Part shown: piece after piece, positions 7,103 through 16,314 of the stretch
How positions within the stretch are numbered: the first letter of the stretch is position 1
Layout: the number at the start of each line of letters is the position of its first letter
Assembly (NCBI RefSeq): GCF_003205875.1
Contig: NZ_PUBZ01000081.1
Location: 1 to 64,000, forward strand
Source: Herpetosiphon llansteffanensis
GTDB lineage: Bacteria; Chloroflexota; Chloroflexia; Chloroflexales; Herpetosiphonaceae
Length of the DNA stretch: 64,000 nucleotides
Direction of reading: 5' to 3'
The notes under the pieces: generated by a model
What the model was told of the DNA's origin: nothing
Databases searched by the model: none
Seen by the model: only the letters and a program-made list of their open reading frames with translations
Position numbers and translations under genes: made by a program

Positions 7103-7633
7103 GTGGAATATCAATTTCCCTGCGTCAGCGATTGTGTTTCGCAGGCAGAAGGGGTTTATATTGCGCCCCAAGCCTTGGTTTGTGGCGCGGTCGAATTAGC
7201 CAGCGATGTGAGTGTTTGGCCGATGACGGTGATTCGCGGCGATAAGGGCCTGATTCGCATCGGCGCACGCTGCAATATTCAAGATGGCTCAATTTTGCAT
7301 GCCGACCCCGATGCTTGGCTGACAATTGGCGCAGGCGTGAGCATTGGCCATGGCGCAATTGTCCATGGCTGTACGGTTGGCGATGATGTGCTGATTGGCA
7401 TGGGCGCGGTGATTTTGAACCATGCGCAAATTGGGGCAGGCTCGCTGATTGGTGCGCGCGCCTTGGTTACCGAAGGAATGATCGTGCCGCCCAATTCGCT
7501 GGTGTTGGGCATCCCAGGCAAAGTACGCCCGCTTGATGCTGCCCATCTTGAGCGCATTCGGCGCACTGCCGAAAACTATGTTGCGCTCAAAAACGCCTAC
7601 CTTGCAGCTGCCGCTAAGAGTAGAGATACATAA
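7103..7633 (+). CDS. Gamma-class carbonic anhydrase-like hexapeptide protein
   Basis: 176 residues of left-handed beta-helix built from hexapeptide turns (for example IGAGVSIGHGAIVHG and IGMGAVILNHAQIGAGSLIG), followed by a C-terminal helix. The three zinc-ligand histidines of the gamma-carbonic-anhydrase family can be placed at His66 (DGSILH), His83 and His88 (GHGAIVH), and the Arg-Gly-Asp of VIRGDKG matches the conserved RGD. The family is trimeric; many members such as YrdA/PaaY show little or no anhydrase activity, so CO2 hydration is not assured. GTG start with AGGT 8 bases upstream. It directly follows phzF-like. Confidence 0.9.
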   Translation: MEYQFPCVSDCVSQAEGVYIAPQALVCGAVELASDVSVWPMTVIRGDKGLIRIGARCNIQDGSILHADPDAWLTIGAGVSIGHGAIVHGCTVGDDVLIGMGAVILNHAQIGAGSLIGARALVTEGMIVPPNSLVLGIPGKVRPLDAAHLERIRRTAENYVALKNAYLAAAAKSRDT

Positions 7634-7688
7634 TAATGCACCGCTCACCAGCTTGCTAGAAGTATTTTGTTTAACAATCGCATGAATC

Positions 7689-8837
7689 CTACATCATGAG
7701 GTTATTAGGTTTAAAAACTATAAAACTTTGTGATTGAATATCAGTTGGTATTTGTTCTAGTTGTGGTTGCATCATGCTTGGGGGTATTGCTATATCCTCA
7801 AGCATTTGATATTGGGCAAGATTGGTTTCAAGGATTGTATTGCGTTGAACGAGTCGTTGCATTAATGATATAAGCAGTTCGTATTCATTCGATGTATTGC
7901 TAGACCATGGCATGAATCTTGAGGCAGATTGCATGTTAACATTAATTGGAATATTTTTTGGAGTTATTTGACGACGTAATTCATCAATCCATAGTAAGCC
8001 TTTTGATTCTCCGTGTGCAAAATCCATCCAGTCTATAAGGGTTATTGTACTAATCTGTTCAACGAAATTGCTAGACAAAAAACGTTGTGGATTAGTGGCT
8101 AACACTGAATCGCGAGCAATTCGCCTGGAATGTTCTTGCCAAAATAGGAGTGTTTCTTGCGCAATTCTGCTGGCTTGTGCACTTTTAATATCGAACTCAG
8201 CATAAGCATGAGCACGTGCGGTTGCAGCTAGAATAAAAAGTTCTTCTAATGCATTGAATTTATGCCAATCATTAATTTTAGAGAGTTGCTCCATATAAAG
8301 ATGATAAAGGTCGTTGAGATCAGTTAATACATGACTAAGAATGGTCATCCGCCTATCTTCGGTTGAAATTGTATCAAGTATTTGAAGTTCTTCTATCCGC
8401 GCTTTGAGTTTTGTTCGGCTTTGTGCTTTAAGTAAATCAAGAATCTCGCCAACATGAGTATTAAGTTTATCAATTTTTGCTGAAAGAAGTTTAAAACTTA
8501 AGGCTATTGCAAATACACTAAGCCCAGAGAGCAGTAAGCTCCTGTTTGAAAAGCTAGCAAGGTGATTAGTTATCTGCAATGGCGATAGAGAAGGATTTAT
8601 GCCATTGCTCATGAATCTTAATAGTAAATATGGGCCAGTCGTAGGTGCGTGAAGATTTGGATCTATTTTCAACCCTGTAGATGGTAATAAATGGCGTACA
8701 ATTTGTCCTGCATTAGGAGTTCCTGCTGCCCAGCGAATAACTCCTCCAGAAAGTATCATTTGACCACTAAATAAATAGGTTATTAAATCTTTTGGAATAG
8801 TTCGCTCTATTGTCCATCCTGAAAACGAATAAACCAT
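7689..8837 (-). CDS. Unknown membrane-associated protein, 382 aa, AT-rich gene
   Basis: The N-terminal region carries a GGVIRWAAGTPNAGQIVRHL segment (a G-G-V-I-R ... G-x-I-V-x-H-L pattern that I have seen in unclassified accessory proteins). One hydrophobic segment follows (SLLLSGLSVFAIALSFKLL, about 103-121), then a coiled-coil stretch (LSAKIDKLNTHVGEILDLLK) and a long helical C-terminal part. The topology suggests a short exposed N-terminus and a large helical cytoplasmic or surface domain. The start at 8837 is chosen for AAGGAAG just upstream; the alternative GTG at 8843 is too close to that site. Base composition is clearly more AT-rich than the neighbours, so recent acquisition is possible. 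No family is recognised. Confidence 0.65.
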   Translation of the reverse strand: MVYSFSGWTIERTIPKDLITYLFSGQMILSGGVIRWAAGTPNAGQIVRHLLPSTGLKIDPNLHAPTTGPYLLLRFMSNGINPSLSPLQITNHLASFSNRSLLLSGLSVFAIALSFKLLSAKIDKLNTHVGEILDLLKAQSRTKLKARIEELQILDTISTEDRRMTILSHVLTDLNDLYHLYMEQLSKINDWHKFNALEELFILAATARAHAYAEFDIKSAQASRIAQETLLFWQEHSRRIARDSVLATNPQRFLSSNFVEQISTITLIDWMDFAHGESKGLLWIDELRRQITPKNIPINVNMQSASRFMPWSSNTSNEYELLISLMQRLVQRNTILETNLAQYQMLEDIAIPPSMMQPQLEQIPTDIQSQSFIVFKPNNLMM

Positions 8838-8918
8838 GATCACTTCCTTATTTGCTGTATCATATATTCTCTATAAGATTACCATCTTAGCTGATGATTT
8901 TCTCTCTAAAAAACGATA

Positions 8919-9446
8919 TTATAATGATGATAAACAAGCACAATTCCATTGGCGGGGCAACTCGTGCTCGCAAACAGCACAAAAAAACCAGTGCTCTTTG
9001 ATTAAGTTGAGCATTGCACAGGCTGGGCAGCGCCGAAACTCATAGCTGGTTGCCCAAGCGCCAGCATGCGGCAGGCCGATTGAATCGAGCACCTGCTGAA
9101 CCACCGTCCAGGTTGTTGGCTCGGGGCAATAGCCAGTTGATTGATTGGTTAATTCACAATAGATGAGGCGGTTTGCTTCTAGCACAAAGCTGATCTCGCC
9201 AGCTGCCAAAACCGCCGCGCCCCGAGCACAAACCACATGCTCAGAGCGTTGATCAGCAAGCCACAGCTGTAGCGCTTGATCGATGATAAACGTCGCAGTT
9301 AATTGCTGATGCTTGCCTGTGTCTCGGGGTTGCGCTGCAATCCACGCCTCCACATCAGCTCGCTGGCGAATTTGGCTACGGCTTGGTAATGGCTTAGGCA
9401 TGTGGCTTAGTTCGATAGGGCCAACATACCAATACATGCGGGCCAT
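8919..9446 (-). CDS. Hypothetical protein with C-terminal zinc ribbon
   Basis: 175 residues from the preferred start (ATG 9446, preceded by GAGGA; the ATG at 9461 overlaps that ribosome site). The first two thirds are mixed alpha/beta with no known signature. The end holds a CPAC ... CAVC pair (RRCPACAMLNLIKEHWFFCA), a treble-clef/zinc-ribbon knuckle likely to bind one Zn ion. It lies 62 bases downstream of the HEAT-like giant on the same strand, but a hairpin terminator lies between, so co-transcription is doubtful. It might act with the HEAT proteins; this is inference from position only. Confidence 0.65.
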   Translation of the reverse strand: MARMYWYVGPIELSHMPKPLPSRSQIRQRADVEAWIAAQPRDTGKHQQLTATFIIDQALQLWLADQRSEHVVCARGAAVLAAGEISFVLEANRLIYCELTNQSTGYCPEPTTWTVVQQVLDSIGLPHAGAWATSYEFRRCPACAMLNLIKEHWFFCAVCEHELPRQWNCACLSSL

Positions 9447-9471
9447 GCGGAAATTCCTCATTATTCAAAAT

Positions 9472-9498
9472 CCCCTCGCCCACGATGTAGGCGAGGGG
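9472..9498. terminator. Hairpin between HEAT-like gene and zinc-ribbon gene
   Basis: CCCCTCGCC-cacgatgta-GGCGAGGGG, 11 bases downstream of the HEAT-like stop; on the minus strand it is followed by ATTTT. The arms recall those of the interspersed repeat. Confidence 0.6.
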
Positions 9499-9508
9499 TG
9501 GATCAAGC

Positions 9509-12500
9509 TTATTCCAAATCATCATCCTCGAACGAATCTTCGTCTAGCTCTGGCGTTTGGGGGCCGAAAACAAAGAGAGCGGCGGCTGCAACCATCTCAT
9601 CAGGGTCGGCTTTATATTCTGCCAAGCGTTGATAATCGGCTGGCTTCCAGCCGAGCCGATTGGTTTTAAAGACGAAGGCTGCTAAGCCAATTCGCCGCAA
9701 ATATGGATCGTTGGATGGGTAGAAAAAGCTTTCAAGTTGGTCAGGCTGGCGGAGCCAAATAGTATTTTGAACATAGTGGAGTTCGTCGAGCACGGCGCGA
9801 AAATTATCAACATGCAATAATTGCTTTTGGCGCAACTGTTGCACTAAATCGAACCATGCTTGCTCCGTATAGCAACGTGCAGCCAATTGAATTTGCAATT
9901 GGATTGTTAAACGATCGCTGGCCAATTCGGCCACAATTGCGCGACCCAAGGGAAAGAAGCTTGGTTGGATTTCGAGCAGCGGCGTAAGGTGCTCAACAAA
10001 TCGATAGAGAAAAAAGCGTTTTGTCAGAAAGCGACGCACAATGCTGGCGACAACTTCAATGTCACTAATTCCATAGATCTGAACGAGCGATATAATGCAA
10101 TTTTCGAGTAAATCGTGGCTATCGCTAGCAATGATCGCAATGATTGGTTGGACTAGCAGCCGATCAGGGTCAGGAATCAAACTAAGTGCCAAAAGTGCAT
10201 CTCCGCGAACTGTTCTATCAGGATGTTCCAATAACCCTGCCACTAGTTTGAGATAGCGTTGCTGAATTGCTGGTGGGTGGCTTCTGACCGAAATATCAGT
10301 CAAGCTATGGACCACATTTGAATCATCATGCTGGCGAATGGTTTCTAAAATTTGCCAGGTTTCTGGTTGATCAAGATAGTTGCTCAACGCATGGACAAGG
10401 GCAATGCGCACGTCGTTATGCAGCTCAAGCCCATTCCAGCGCAATAATTCTTGGTAGGCAACGTGATTTTTGAGGTCGCCGATCAGGCGGACGGTTTCTT
10501 TGACAACGGTTACTTTCGCACTTGGCACATTGCGCAGAATCGCTAAAGCTTGGTGCGTTGACATGCGCAGCAATACGCGGCGCAGCGTATAAATTGCCAC
10601 GCGTGCGCGGCCATCATCCAAAGCTTCGATCAGCGTTGGTACGCCATCGCCATTTTCGCGGCGACTTAATGCTTCGAGCGCTTTATCGCGCACGACCTCA
10701 ATTGGGGCGTTAAGCTGGGCCAACTCAATCAAGCGCGTTGGTTCAACCTCGCTAAGGCGGGCCAAGCGTTGCACATAATCGATCAAAGTTGGGTGCGGCA
10801 GATCAGGATTATGGGTTTGCTCAATCAGCGTTTGGGCAAATAGCTGTTGTTGGGCGGTTGTCCAACGCTCAAAGCCCCGCTGAATTGGTATCGTATAGCT
10901 ATCTTGGTTTGTGCTGAATTTGCCTTCGTAGGCTTGGGCTGGCAAAAATGGCGTGAGCAAATCTTGGCGTTTGGTCTGCACAAAATCCAAAATTAGCTTT
11001 TGCGTAATCCAGCTTGGGTCGTTGGCGAGCAGCTGTGGCACAAGCTGGGTAAAACGTGGGCGAGCGTCGTTGTAGAGTTCCTGCACGGCGCTGCTTGCTG
11101 ATGTATTCGGCTCTGTGGTAGCTATTTGCTCAAGCATGGCGATTAGTTCGGGCACCTTCTTGCTTGAAGAACCCATAAAAGCACTCATGCTGAGGATCGC
11201 CTCAAGTTGCTGGTTGCGTGGCCATAGGCGGATTATTGGCGAAAGCGCATCCCACAAGGCTTGAGCATTGGCAGCATTCAGCTCATTATGGGCTTGGATA
11301 AACAGGTAGCCTTGCTCGCGGCTAATCTGGCTAATTAATCCAATACTTGCTTGAGGATGAACTTCGAGCAATTTGCTGAGCCAGCTTTGTAAGAGCTGAA
11401 TACTCCCACGTGAGCAATCGCGGGCATTGAGGCTAGTACGAATAATCTGCTCAATGCTGGTGAGATGGTCTGTTTGCCACCGCCGCGCTGGCAATTCGCT
11501 TAATGCCATTAGCAACTTAAATCGCACTGGATCTTGCTCGTTGCGCCGCTCATGCACTAAATCCAAGACGGTTTGGGCATATTCTGGCTGATAGCGCACA
11601 ATCTTGATTAACGAAGCAACTGCCTCGCCACGAAACGCAGCTTCGCTATGATTAAGTGCTGGTTGCACGATTGGCCATGCTTCATCCCACGGCAAATAGG
11701 CTACGTGCTGAATTTTTAAAATAGAGACCATTTCCACATACGGCAACTGCTGCGCGCGGCGCACTTCATGCTGGCGTTCATTGCTTGGCAGTGCTTGCCA
11801 GACATAATCTTGGAGCAACAATCTATCATCGTACCATTTGCGGTGATTGGCTGCATACAAGGCTGAGCGATAGCTAAGCGGCGTTTTTTTCAGCCATCTA
11901 GCCCATTTTGGCAACAGATTAAGCTCGGCCAACTGTAAGACTTGCTCTAAGCGTAGTTTGCTGACTAAGTTGCCCCAATCAAGCTCCACCGCTTGTTGCT
12001 GCTGAATCATGAGGTCTGCAATCGCTTGGGGTCGCTGATAGGCCAAAGCTTGGAGTGGTAAAGAGCTTAGCTCTAGGTGTTGATCGAGCGCTGTTTGCAC
12101 CAATTTGAGCGCCAGATCTGGCTGGCGAGCGGCTAATTTTGGCAGGGCAATGCTCAAAGCTGCCTGTTTTTGTTGCAGACTATGCGCTGGTTGCTGCAAG
12201 AAGGTATTGAGCGATTCGCCACACGCAAGCGGCTTGAAGCGTGCCAGTTGGCCCCATTCGCGTGGGCTAAGCCGCTCGATAATTGTTACTTGATGGTCGT
12301 TGTAATACTGTTGCGAGCCAAAAATTGCATACTGCACCAATTGCTGTGGCTCTACGGTTGCCAAAAATGCATCAATTAATTGAAATCGCTGGTGTTTCGC
12401 CAATAATTTGAGCGCTTTACGCCAGAATAGCGGGGCTAATTGGCTTAAACTGGCTGCAACATCAGCATCATTGCCATAAACCATGAGTACATTAATTGCT

Positions 12501-12742
12501 AAGCGAACTAACGATTGAGCAGGATCATTGATAAAGCGCCGAATCAGGCTGCTATCGTGGCTGCCGTAGCAACTCCACAAAGCCAAACGGCGTTGATAGA
12601 TACTGAGACTTTGGGCTAATTGTTCAATTAATTGGCTGCTTTGGGGATTATTGGCGGCTTGTTGGCCCAGCGCAACCATGCGTTTGATTCGTTGCCCATC
12701 GCTTAATTGCTCGAACTCGGCCAGGAGTTGATCATGATTCAT
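9509..12742 (-). CDS. Giant HEAT-repeat-like protein A, 1077 aa
   Basis: A soluble, almost wholly helical protein rich in Leu, Gln and Ala. Recurrent helical pairs of about 35-40 residues are visible, for instance PIEVVRDKALEALSRRENGD, GVPTLIEALDDGRARVAIYT and DRTVRGDALLALSLI, typical of HEAT/armadillo solenoids. There is no signal peptide, nucleotide-binding or catalytic motif. The C-terminus is acidic (DEDSFEDDDLE). The start at 12742 (MNHDQLLAEF) is preferred to 12757 because GGAGAG sits at correct distance. It is a tandem paralogue of the next gene: the first ~110 residues and the region around residues 690-800 are nearly identical while other parts have diverged. Such solenoids usually scaffold protein complexes; the partner is unknown. 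Confidence 0.8.
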   Translation of the reverse strand: MNHDQLLAEFEQLSDGQRIKRMVALGQQAANNPQSSQLIEQLAQSLSIYQRRLALWSCYGSHDSSLIRRFINDPAQSLVRLAINVLMVYGNDADVAASLSQLAPLFWRKALKLLAKHQRFQLIDAFLATVEPQQLVQYAIFGSQQYYNDHQVTIIERLSPREWGQLARFKPLACGESLNTFLQQPAHSLQQKQAALSIALPKLAARQPDLALKLVQTALDQHLELSSLPLQALAYQRPQAIADLMIQQQQAVELDWGNLVSKLRLEQVLQLAELNLLPKWARWLKKTPLSYRSALYAANHRKWYDDRLLLQDYVWQALPSNERQHEVRRAQQLPYVEMVSILKIQHVAYLPWDEAWPIVQPALNHSEAAFRGEAVASLIKIVRYQPEYAQTVLDLVHERRNEQDPVRFKLLMALSELPARRWQTDHLTSIEQIIRTSLNARDCSRGSIQLLQSWLSKLLEVHPQASIGLISQISREQGYLFIQAHNELNAANAQALWDALSPIIRLWPRNQQLEAILSMSAFMGSSSKKVPELIAMLEQIATTEPNTSASSAVQELYNDARPRFTQLVPQLLANDPSWITQKLILDFVQTKRQDLLTPFLPAQAYEGKFSTNQDSYTIPIQRGFERWTTAQQQLFAQTLIEQTHNPDLPHPTLIDYVQRLARLSEVEPTRLIELAQLNAPIEVVRDKALEALSRRENGDGVPTLIEALDDGRARVAIYTLRRVLLRMSTHQALAILRNVPSAKVTVVKETVRLIGDLKNHVAYQELLRWNGLELHNDVRIALVHALSNYLDQPETWQILETIRQHDDSNVVHSLTDISVRSHPPAIQQRYLKLVAGLLEHPDRTVRGDALLALSLIPDPDRLLVQPIIAIIASDSHDLLENCIISLVQIYGISDIEVVASIVRRFLTKRFFLYRFVEHLTPLLEIQPSFFPLGRAIVAELASDRLTIQLQIQLAARCYTEQAWFDLVQQLRQKQLLHVDNFRAVLDELHYVQNTIWLRQPDQLESFFYPSNDPYLRRIGLAAFVFKTNRLGWKPADYQRLAEYKADPDEMVAAAALFVFGPQTPELDEDSFEDDDLE

Positions 12743-12834
12743 CAACACACTCTCCATGCTAGTTAACTCGCGCTAGGTTACGAGCACCAGCAAACAATAT
12801 TCTCCCTAGCCCATCACTATACCAAGCCTGTCAA
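12743..12834 (-). repeat. Duplicated upstream region, copy 1
   Basis: About 90 bases upstream of HEAT gene A closely match 16109-16200 upstream of HEAT gene B (shared blocks such as GTTAACTCGCGCTAGGTTAC and CTCCCTAGCCCATCACTATA), so the leader and any promoter were duplicated with the gene. A TTGACA hexamer is kept in both on the minus strand. Confidence 0.8.
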
Positions 12835-12883
12835 GCTGGCTGAGAATGCTGCGCGTCGCCCATAAGCAACGCGCAAGCTTGAT

Positions 12884-15800
12884 TTATTTGGTTGGCTCTG
12901 TTGTTTCTAGTTGCGGCGGAAAGATAAATTGAGCGGGCACTGCAACCAGTTCAGTGGGATCAGCCTGATACTCGGCGAGTCGTTGATAATCGGCGGGATA
13001 CCAGCCGAGGCGTTTGGTTTTGAAGCTAAAGGCGGCGAGGCCAATCCGCCGCAAATACGGATGGTTGGATGGATAGAAGAAGGTTTCGAGTTGCTCAGGT
13101 TGGGCGAGCCAAAGCCGATTTTCGACTGTTTCAACAACTTCCAAGATTGCCCGAAAGGTATTAACATTCAGCAAACCTTGTTGCTGCACCTGCTGAACGA
13201 AATCAAACCATTGTTGTTCGCTGTAGCAATGGCCCGCTAATTGAATTTGCAATAGGATCGTAAAACGGTCGCGAGCTAACTCGTTGATTACCGCATGGCC
13301 TACTGGGTGATACGCTGGCCACATTCGCACATGTAAATTAATTGTGCTAAATAGGTGGTTGATAATAACCCGATTCGCTAAGTTAGCGCGTACAATTTCC
13401 GCAATAACAGCCTGATCTTTAATTGCATAGATATTCATAATTGCTAAAATGGCTGAATCTCGGAGTTTCGTAATCCCAAAATTAATAGCCTTATTCAATG
13501 GTTCCATCAAAATTCGTTGCGGGTCGGTGCCGCGAAATAAGAAACAGCGGGCAACTGCTGCTTCGCAAACTTCAAGATTGGGATGTTCGACCAGCGCTGC
13601 CAATAAGCGCAGCACAGGTTGGTGCAGGCTGAGCGGTTGCCCTGCGAGCGAAATTGTGGCTAGGCTTTTGACCACCGTTGTTTCTTCATGGCTCAGCAGG
13701 CGTTCAAAGATTTGCCAAGTTTCTGGTTGCTCAAGATAGTTGTTAAGCGCATGGACGAGGGCAATCTGCACATCGCGATGTAACTCAAGCTCGTTCCAGC
13801 GTAATAATTCTTGGTAGGCAGCCCGATTCTTGAGGTCGCCGATTAGGCGGATAGTTTCTTTGGCAACGGTTATTTTGCTGGTCGGCACTGTGCGCAAAAT
13901 TGCCAAGGCTTGGCTGGTTGGCATGCGCAATAAAACGCGGCGCAAGGCATAAATTGCCACGCGTGCGCGGGCATCGCCCAAGGCTTCGATCAGGATTGGC
14001 ACGCCATCGTCAGTTTCGCGGCGGCTTAATGCCTCAAGAGCTTTATCGCGCAGCACCTCAATTGGCGCATCAAGCTGGGCCAACTCGATCAGGCGGGTGG
14101 GGGCAACCTCGCTGAGATAGGCCAAACGCTGAGCATATTCGATTAAATATTGGTGTTGTAGGTCTTCTTGCTCAGTTTGGATGCTGACTGCTTCTGCAAA
14201 AATATGTTGTTGGGTGGTTGTCCAGCGCTCAAACCCATGTTGAATTGGCAAAATATAGGCAGCGTCGCCGGTGCTAAATTTACCTTTATAGCGTTGGGCG
14301 GGCAAAAATGGCGTGAGCAAATCTTGGCGTTTGGTATGCACAAAGTTTGCTATCAGGTCTTGGGTAATCCAGCTTCGGTCATGGGCCAAAATTCGTGGCA
14401 CAACCTGATTAAACGTTGGACGTGCATAGCGATGCAGCACATGAATGGCCCGCATGGCAGCCCAATCGATCGTATCATTGGCAATTTCCTCAAGCATGGC
14501 CAATAATTCGGGCACATCTTTGATCGTCCGCCCAACAAAATTGATGATGCTCAAAATATCTTGTGCTTGCTGGCGGCGCTGCCAAGATTGCATAATCGGC
14601 AAGAGGGCAGCGCACAAGGCTTGGGCCTCGCTGGCGTTGAGTTCGCGGCCATGGCGTTGCACAAAAAGCTTGCCCCGTTCGCGGCTAATTTGGCTAATTA
14701 ATTCGATACTTGCTTGGGGATGAACTTCGAGCAATTTGCTAAGCCAGCGTTGTAATAAACGAATGCTGGCATCGGAGCAATCGCGGGCATTGAGGCTACC
14801 ACGAATAATTTGCTCGATGCTGGCGAGATGCTCTGTTTGCCAACGCCGCGCAGGCAGTTCGCTCAAGGCTGACAGCATTTTAACTCGCACCGGATCTTGC
14901 TCATTGCGTCGCTCATGCACTAAATCCAAGGCGGTTTGGGCATATTCTGGCTGATAGCGCACAATTTTGATTAACGAAGCAAGTGCTTCGCCGCGAAACT
15001 CAGCCTCGTTATGTTTGAGCGCTGGTTGCAAAGCCGCCCATGCTTCATTCCATGGCAAATAAGCAGCATGGCGAATTTTTAAATGCAGATTTATATTTAC
15101 GTCTGGGAGTTGCTGCATCCGCCGTGCTTCATGCTGGCGTTCGTTGCTTGGCAGCGCTTGCCATACACCATCTTCGGGCAGCCGCAATTGCTCATCATAC
15201 CATTGGCGATGATGCGCAGCGTACAAGGCTGAGCGGTAGGTGCTGGGGATTTTGTGCAACCATACGCTTGGTCTGGGCAACAAATTGAGTTCGGCCAGCT
15301 GCAACATTTGCTCTAGGCGCAATTTCTTGACTAAATGCGCCCAATTAATCGAGGCTGCTTGTTGCTGCTGAATCATCAAATCGGCAATGGCTTGGGGTCG
15401 CTGATTTGCCAAAGCTTGGAGTCGCAACGCTTGGAGTGCGATTTGTTGATTGATCGCTGTTTGCAGCAATGCGAGCGCTCGATCAGGATCATAGGATACA
15501 AGATCGGGAATGGCTTGGTTGAAAATATGTTGCTTATGAGTAAGATTATGTGCTTCATTTGCCAAGATGCTCTGAACTGCATCGGCACATTCGCGCGGCT
15601 TGAGGCGGGCAAAGTGGCTCCAATCTGCTGGTTTAAGTTGATGGATGATCGATGCTTTATGCTGATTGTAATACTGTTCTGAGCCAAATAATTGGTAGGC
15701 TGGCAGCTGTTGTGGCTCTAGGGTTGCCAAAAATGCATCAACCAAGTGAAATCGCTGGTGTTTGGCCAATAATTTGAGCGTTTTACGCCAAAATGGGGCA

Positions 15801-16108
15801 GCTAATTGGCTCAAACTGGCTTGCACATCAGCATCGTTGCCATAAACAGCCATTAATTGAATCGCTAATTGAACTAACGATTGAGCAGGATCGCTGATAA
15901 AGCGCCGAATCAGGCTGCTATCGTGGCTGCCGTAGCAACTCCACAAAGCCAAACGGCGTTGATAGATACTGAGACTTTGGGCTAATTGTTCAATTAATTG
16001 GCTACTTTGGGGATTATTGCGCGCTTGTTGACCCAGTGCAACCATACGTTTGATGCGTTGGGCAGCGCTTAATTGCTCGAACTCAGCCAAGAGTTGATTA
16101 TGATTCAT
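12884..16108 (-). CDS. Giant HEAT-repeat-like protein B, 1074 aa
   Basis: Paralogue of the downstream HEAT-like gene, same length and domain order. The N-terminal ~115 residues (MNHNQLLAEFEQLSAAQRIK onward) and the block around PIEVLRDKALEALSRRETDD are almost the same in both, whereas about residues 165-260 and 780-930 differ strongly. Helical HEAT-like pairs dominate; no enzyme motif or membrane segment is visible. ATG 16108 is preferred over the in-frame GTG at 16123 because of GGAGAG upstream and agreement with the paralogue. The mosaic identity suggests duplication followed by gene conversion or selection on particular segments. Function unknown; a protein-interaction scaffold is likely. 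Confidence 0.8.
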   Translation of the reverse strand: MNHNQLLAEFEQLSAAQRIKRMVALGQQARNNPQSSQLIEQLAQSLSIYQRRLALWSCYGSHDSSLIRRFISDPAQSLVQLAIQLMAVYGNDADVQASLSQLAAPFWRKTLKLLAKHQRFHLVDAFLATLEPQQLPAYQLFGSEQYYNQHKASIIHQLKPADWSHFARLKPRECADAVQSILANEAHNLTHKQHIFNQAIPDLVSYDPDRALALLQTAINQQIALQALRLQALANQRPQAIADLMIQQQQAASINWAHLVKKLRLEQMLQLAELNLLPRPSVWLHKIPSTYRSALYAAHHRQWYDEQLRLPEDGVWQALPSNERQHEARRMQQLPDVNINLHLKIRHAAYLPWNEAWAALQPALKHNEAEFRGEALASLIKIVRYQPEYAQTALDLVHERRNEQDPVRVKMLSALSELPARRWQTEHLASIEQIIRGSLNARDCSDASIRLLQRWLSKLLEVHPQASIELISQISRERGKLFVQRHGRELNASEAQALCAALLPIMQSWQRRQQAQDILSIINFVGRTIKDVPELLAMLEEIANDTIDWAAMRAIHVLHRYARPTFNQVVPRILAHDRSWITQDLIANFVHTKRQDLLTPFLPAQRYKGKFSTGDAAYILPIQHGFERWTTTQQHIFAEAVSIQTEQEDLQHQYLIEYAQRLAYLSEVAPTRLIELAQLDAPIEVLRDKALEALSRRETDDGVPILIEALGDARARVAIYALRRVLLRMPTSQALAILRTVPTSKITVAKETIRLIGDLKNRAAYQELLRWNELELHRDVQIALVHALNNYLEQPETWQIFERLLSHEETTVVKSLATISLAGQPLSLHQPVLRLLAALVEHPNLEVCEAAVARCFLFRGTDPQRILMEPLNKAINFGITKLRDSAILAIMNIYAIKDQAVIAEIVRANLANRVIINHLFSTINLHVRMWPAYHPVGHAVINELARDRFTILLQIQLAGHCYSEQQWFDFVQQVQQQGLLNVNTFRAILEVVETVENRLWLAQPEQLETFFYPSNHPYLRRIGLAAFSFKTKRLGWYPADYQRLAEYQADPTELVAVPAQFIFPPQLETTEPTK

Positions 16109-16200
16109 TACGACACTCTCCACACTGGTTAACTCGCGCTAGGTTACGAGCACCAGCGAACAAATTCTCCCTAGCCCATCACTATAGCAAGCCTGTCAAG
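16109..16200 (-). repeat. Duplicated upstream region, copy 2
   Basis: Counterpart of 12743-12834 in front of HEAT gene B; the two differ by only a few substitutions and short indels. Confidence 0.8.
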
Positions 16201-16249
16201 CAAGCAGTTTGGCCAATTTGCCCCAGTTTTACCCCTCTAATTCCCCCGG

Positions 16250-16276
16250 TTGTACTCGACGGTTTCGCTTTATACT
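16250..16276 (+). promoter_or_regulatory. Weak promoter of GH16 gene
   Basis: TATACT (16271-16276) with TTGTAC 15 bp upstream. The spacing is short, so the -10 is more convincing than the -35. Confidence 0.4.
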
Positions 16277-16281
16277 CTTAA

Positions 16282-16295
16282 TACTTAATTAAGTA
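16282..16295. promoter_or_regulatory. 14-bp perfect palindrome upstream of GH16 gene
   Basis: TACTTAATTAAGTA lies directly after the -10 box and before the AGGAG ribosome site (16301-16305). It is a plausible operator at the transcription start, comparable in position to the palindrome before the chitinase but with a different sequence. Confidence 0.45.
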
Positions 16296-16314
16296 ATTTT
16301 AGGAGTGATTGTTC

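Noticed and set aside
8836-9045. 69-residue plus-strand ORF between the unknown membrane gene and zinc-ribbon gene
   Set aside because: It overlaps the 3' end of the zinc-ribbon gene in antisense and the start of the unknown gene; no ribosome site and no protein-like features.
9509-16108. PBS-lyase/phycobilisome role for the HEAT-like giants
   Set aside because: HEAT-like repeats alone do not indicate bilin-lyase function, and no phycobiliprotein or bilin genes are present.
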